Origin: Thiodiazotropha sp037384425
GTDB lineage: Bacteria > Pseudomonadota > Gammaproteobacteria > Chromatiales > Chromatiaceae
DNA length: 64,000 nucleotides
Direction: 5' to 3'
Assembly (NCBI GenBank): GCA_037384425.1
Contig: JARROA010000003.1
Location: 62,001-126,000 of the forward strand
Each line of letters opens with the position of its first letter. Positions within the stretch are counted from its first letter, which is position 1. Positions 61,436-64,000 of the stretch are shown here, piece after piece. A program made the translations under genes and the position numbers. Under the pieces are notes generated by a model. That model saw only the letters and a program-made list of their open reading frames with translations. It made no database searches and had not been told where the DNA came from.

Positions 61436-62185
61436 ATGACACGGAGCGTTGAGCACGACCCCCATCGACTGATCGAGCCGCTGACAGCGGACACCGCACC
61501 TCGTGCCACCTCAGGCAGGTCGCTCGAAACCGCCTTCCTGGTCGGTCAGTGCGGTCTCCACTTCGAGATCCGGGCCCGGGCCAGGGAGCTGAAGGCTCAC
61601 TTCGCCCACGCTATCGCGCGCAATCCGGGGGATCTGCGCCTGCATGTACAACGACTGCTCCTGCATGCCGATACCCGTGATCCGGCCATTCTGGGCGCCC
61701 TCTGTGATCTGTACCAAGTGCTGAAGGACAGGGGCGCCCCCTTGCGTCGGCGCATGTTGGCCCTGGCCAGGCCCTTGTTGTGCCGTATCGACCACCAGGC
61801 ATTACGGCAGCGGCTCGAGAAGGGCACACAGGTTAACACCCCATCCCCGTCACGGATTCAGGAAGCCGTTCTCGATACCGGTATCACCGGAACCACACGA
61901 CTGATCAACAAGCAGTCACCACAACAGCTTCCCGGGGAAGACCCACTCGATAGCGCGCGACAACAGCTCGAATACGGCCAGACTGAGCTGGCCCGGGAAA
62001 CCCTGGAGCGGGCTGTACGCCAGGACCCCGCCCGCCTGAATCTGCATCTCGCGCTGCTGGAGATCTACCGTCACCTGCGCGACCGACACCATGTCGAGGC
62101 GGTATGGCAGTCGTTGCAGGGCATGCAGAATCCTGCCGCAACCGAATGGCGACGGCTGCTCAATCAATTGGAGGAACAGGCATGA
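61436..62185 (+). CDS. TPR/FimV-C-terminus-like protein
   Basis: A 249-residue protein, first gene of a coupled operon, with an AGGAAC ribosome site. The N-terminal half is helical (FEIRARARELKAHFAHAIARNP, ALCDLYQVLKDRGAP). A linker (about 130-165) leads to a C-terminal TPR-like pair of helices (DPLDSARQQLEYGQTELARE, LNLHLALLEIYRHLRDRHHV) that resembles the FimV C-terminal repeat. It could be a scaffold for the GTPase encoded downstream. The stop overlaps the next start by four bases. Confidence 0.78.
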   Translation: MTRSVEHDPHRLIEPLTADTAPRATSGRSLETAFLVGQCGLHFEIRARARELKAHFAHAIARNPGDLRLHVQRLLLHADTRDPAILGALCDLYQVLKDRGAPLRRRMLALARPLLCRIDHQALRQRLEKGTQVNTPSPSRIQEAVLDTGITGTTRLINKQSPQQLPGEDPLDSARQQLEYGQTELARETLERAVRQDPARLNLHLALLEIYRHLRDRHHVEAVWQSLQGMQNPAATEWRRLLNQLEEQA

Positions 62186-63351
62186 ACGCCATCGCCGAAC
62201 CCACCACCTCACCGGTCCGGATCGGTGCCATCGCCATGGACCAGCGGCAACGCTATACCCTGCGCATGCTCTTCAGCAGCAAGTGCAACAACCGCTATCA
62301 GCTGGTGGAAGAGTCGTCGGCGCAGATCTGTCTGCTTGATCTGGACAGTTACGGCGGCGAGCAGCTGTGGCAGGAGTTCCGTCAGCGTCAGCCCCGACAA
62401 CCGCTGATCCTGGTCTCCCTGCGGGAGCAAGCGGTTGCGGATCCGCATACCCTCTTCGTACGCAAGCCGATCCCGGTGCAGAGCCTGATCGATGCCATCG
62501 AACGGCAGTGCCATCGACTGTCGAGGGTAGCAGACGTCACCACGGCGCTCTCCCCCGAGCCTGAGCCGGCACTGCCCGAGGTCAGGCCATCCGTCGCCCG
62601 GACGCCGCGATCGCGCACAACGGCACACAGAGCAGCTTCGATCATGAGCGCCGCCACGGAGCAGACCTTTGTCGGCATGGCCCCCGATATCGATCCCCAG
62701 GATCCCGCCCAGACAAGTAGGGTCTACTACAACCCTGAACACTATCTGCAGGGGCATCTGCAACAGGCCCTGAATCTAGCGGTACGCCATAACCGCAATG
62801 TGGCCATCGAAGGACCCTGGCCGACGATGGAACTGCTGATCGAGGAGCACAAGGTGCGCGTCGCGGTCGAGGAGCGCCACCTGCGACCCCATTGTACGCT
62901 CCCCGACGCCACACTGGAGCTGAGGCTGCGGCAGTTCGACGACGGCGGCCAGCTCGATGACGCCGGCCAGTCCTACGCCCTGCCGGCCCTGTTCTGGAAA
63001 GTGGCGCTCTGGGCCTCTCGCGGACGGCTTCCCATGGGCACCAGCCTCAGCCAGCCGATCTACCTGTGCCGCTGGCCCAATTTCACCCGTCTGGAAGTGA
63101 CGCCCTACGCCCTGGCCATCGCCGCACTCTGGTCCGAACAACCCCGTTCGCTGATCGATACGGCGAAGCATCTGCGGATCCCGCAGCGCTACGTCTTCGC
63201 CTTCTATAGCGCCGCAAAATCGTTGCAGCTGGCGGGAGAGACCCGGCGCGCTGCGGATACCCTGATCGCCCCGGAGGCAATCGCCGCCTCACATCAGCGT
63301 GGTCTCTTCGGCAGACTGCTGAACCGACTCAGAGCAGGAGCGAAAGCATGA
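62182..63351 (+). CDS. Protein with degenerate receiver-like N-terminal domain
   Basis: A 389-residue protein starting at ATG 62182 behind GGAGGAAC. Residues 1-115 look like a response-regulator fold: a strand RIGAIAM, acidic CLLDLDSYGGEQLW, then LILVSLREQ and FVRKPIPVQSLIDAIE with a Lys-Pro. However, the canonical acidic pair of the phosphorylation pocket is missing, so it is probably a pseudo-receiver. Residues 170-370 form an unknown domain (LNLAVRHNRNVAIEGPWPTM..., YLCRWPNFTRLEVTPYALAI) ending in a short helical region. The four-base overlaps on both sides show tight coupling with the GTPase. Confidence 0.75.
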   Translation: MNAIAEPTTSPVRIGAIAMDQRQRYTLRMLFSSKCNNRYQLVEESSAQICLLDLDSYGGEQLWQEFRQRQPRQPLILVSLREQAVADPHTLFVRKPIPVQSLIDAIERQCHRLSRVADVTTALSPEPEPALPEVRPSVARTPRSRTTAHRAASIMSAATEQTFVGMAPDIDPQDPAQTSRVYYNPEHYLQGHLQQALNLAVRHNRNVAIEGPWPTMELLIEEHKVRVAVEERHLRPHCTLPDATLELRLRQFDDGGQLDDAGQSYALPALFWKVALWASRGRLPMGTSLSQPIYLCRWPNFTRLEVTPYALAIAALWSEQPRSLIDTAKHLRIPQRYVFAFYSAAKSLQLAGETRRAADTLIAPEAIAASHQRGLFGRLLNRLRAGAKA

Positions 63352-63884
63352 ACGACTTCAAGATCATCTTCAGTGGCCCGGTGGGCGCCGGCAAGACCAC
63401 CGCCATCGGCGCCATCAGCGACACGGCACCGGTCACCACCGATGAAATGGCGACTGACATGACCCGCTCGCAAAAGCCGGGAACCACCGTGGCCATGGAC
63501 TACGGCATGCTCAAACTGGGCGAGAACGAACGCATTCATCTCTACGGAACCCCCGGCCAGGAGCGCTTCAACTTCATGTGGGAGATCCTCACCCAGGGGG
63601 GCTTGGGTCTGATCCTGCTGGTGAACAACAGCCGTCCCGACCCCTTTGGTGACATGCAGTTCTTTCTCAATGCGTTCAAGGGTTTCATCAACGGCAGCAA
63701 ACTGGTTATCGGCGTGACGCAGATGGATATCGTCAACAAACCGACCATCGATGACTACCACCTTCAGCTGGAGAGCAGTGGCGCCAAGATACCGATCTTC
63801 GAGGTGGATGCACGCGACAAGCGGGAAGTCTCACTGCTGGTGGAAGCGCTGCTCTACTCCATCGACCCCGGGCTGGACAGCTGA
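63348..63884 (+). CDS. Small Ras-like GTPase (COG2229/CvnD-like)
   Basis: A 178-residue GTPase with P-loop GPVGAGKTTAIGAI, the switch region TTVAMDYGMLKL, the G3-type motif LYGTPGQERFNFMWEILTQG and the G4-type TQMD. The TTVAMDYG and FGTPGQxRFxFMW pattern marks the COG2229 family, to which the Streptomyces conservon protein CvnD belongs, rather than MglA. Such GTPases work with roadblock-type partners. It starts in overlap with the receiver-like gene. It may switch a polarity or motility apparatus (inference). Confidence 0.88.
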   Translation: MNDFKIIFSGPVGAGKTTAIGAISDTAPVTTDEMATDMTRSQKPGTTVAMDYGMLKLGENERIHLYGTPGQERFNFMWEILTQGGLGLILLVNNSRPDPFGDMQFFLNAFKGFINGSKLVIGVTQMDIVNKPTIDDYHLQLESSGAKIPIFEVDARDKREVSLLVEALLYSIDPGLDS

Positions 63885-63887
63885 GCC

Positions 63888-64000
63888 GTGAGTGCCTATC
63901 GCCTCATCGCAGACCACTACGTCCTGCCGACACCGGCCGGCGCCTACACAGCGGTGGCACATCGGGGTGAGGACCCGGTACACCAGTTGTTATGCGCCCT
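63888..64000 (+). CDS. Start of a further gene in the GTPase operon (partial)
   Basis: A GTG start three bases after the GTPase stop opens a frame that stays open to the window end (37 codons: MSAYRLIADHYVLPTPAGAY...). It is too short for assignment. Its spacing shows it belongs to the same operon. In homologous clusters a partner of the GTPase would be expected here, but that cannot be checked in this window. Confidence 0.6.
   Translation, partial: MSAYRLIADHYVLPTPAGAYTAVAHRGEDPVHQLLCA

Overview
The window reads as chromosome of a GC-rich gammaproteobacterium that oxidises sulfur and is probably autotrophic. It resembles the Chromatiales/Sedimenticola/'Ca. Thiodiazotropha' type, but I infer this from gene content and no phylogeny was run. 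The clues are a Tat-exported thiosulfohydrolase SoxB, a flagellar fliL-fliM pair, malate thiokinase plus malyl-CoA lyase, a tungsten-type aldehyde ferredoxin oxidoreductase, and many c-di-GMP and two-component proteins. I see no phage, integron, CRISPR array, rRNA or tRNA.

Layout, 1-21 kb. fliM (cut by the window edge) and fliL lie on the minus strand. A plus-strand signalling pair follows: an HDOD-GAF-like histidine kinase, then a REC-PAS-GGDEF-EAL regulator. Next come the translation factor ettA, a DUF2202 exported protein, an orphan ParA-like ATPase, a fibronectin-type lipoprotein and ferredoxin-NADP reductase. At 11.3-18.1 kb two divergent operons face each other across 0.8 kb. On the minus strand are mcl-mtkA-mtkB, which interconvert malate, malyl-CoA, and glyoxylate plus acetyl-CoA. 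On the plus strand are a four-cluster ferredoxin, an AOR, a MoaD-like protein and an unknown 99-residue protein. A PhzF-family gene and an AT-richer lipoprotein island follow.

Layout, 21-41 kb. soxB is followed upstream by a TtrSR-like two-component system on the same strand, separated from it by a long-stem terminator. Housekeeping genes follow: nfo, a LysE exporter, cysZ, an aminotransferase with an HAD phosphatase, dksA with gluQ, yjgA with recJ, an orphan batD, a small SET-domain protein, dsbA and a GST.

Layout, 41-64 kb. A 608-residue protein carries separated PilZ motifs. Then come a Sel1 protein, slt, an 802-residue protein with a divergent class III nucleotidyl cyclase domain, rsd, an NDUFA9-like dehydrogenase, two periplasmic thioredoxins, midA, a pteridine reductase, a broken DUF2452 gene, an NAD-type glutamate dehydrogenase, hinT, and recR-ybaB-dnaX. 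The window ends in a translationally coupled operon of a TPR-like protein, a degenerate receiver-like protein, a COG2229/CvnD-like small GTPase and a partial gene.

Intergenic DNA holds several palindromic repeats built on GGTGCGGC or GGTGGGGC arms, one 274-bp MITE-like element with 23-bp inverted ends, and a 144-bp element with 19-bp inverted ends. Products were assigned by recognising motifs in the translations. No database search was run.
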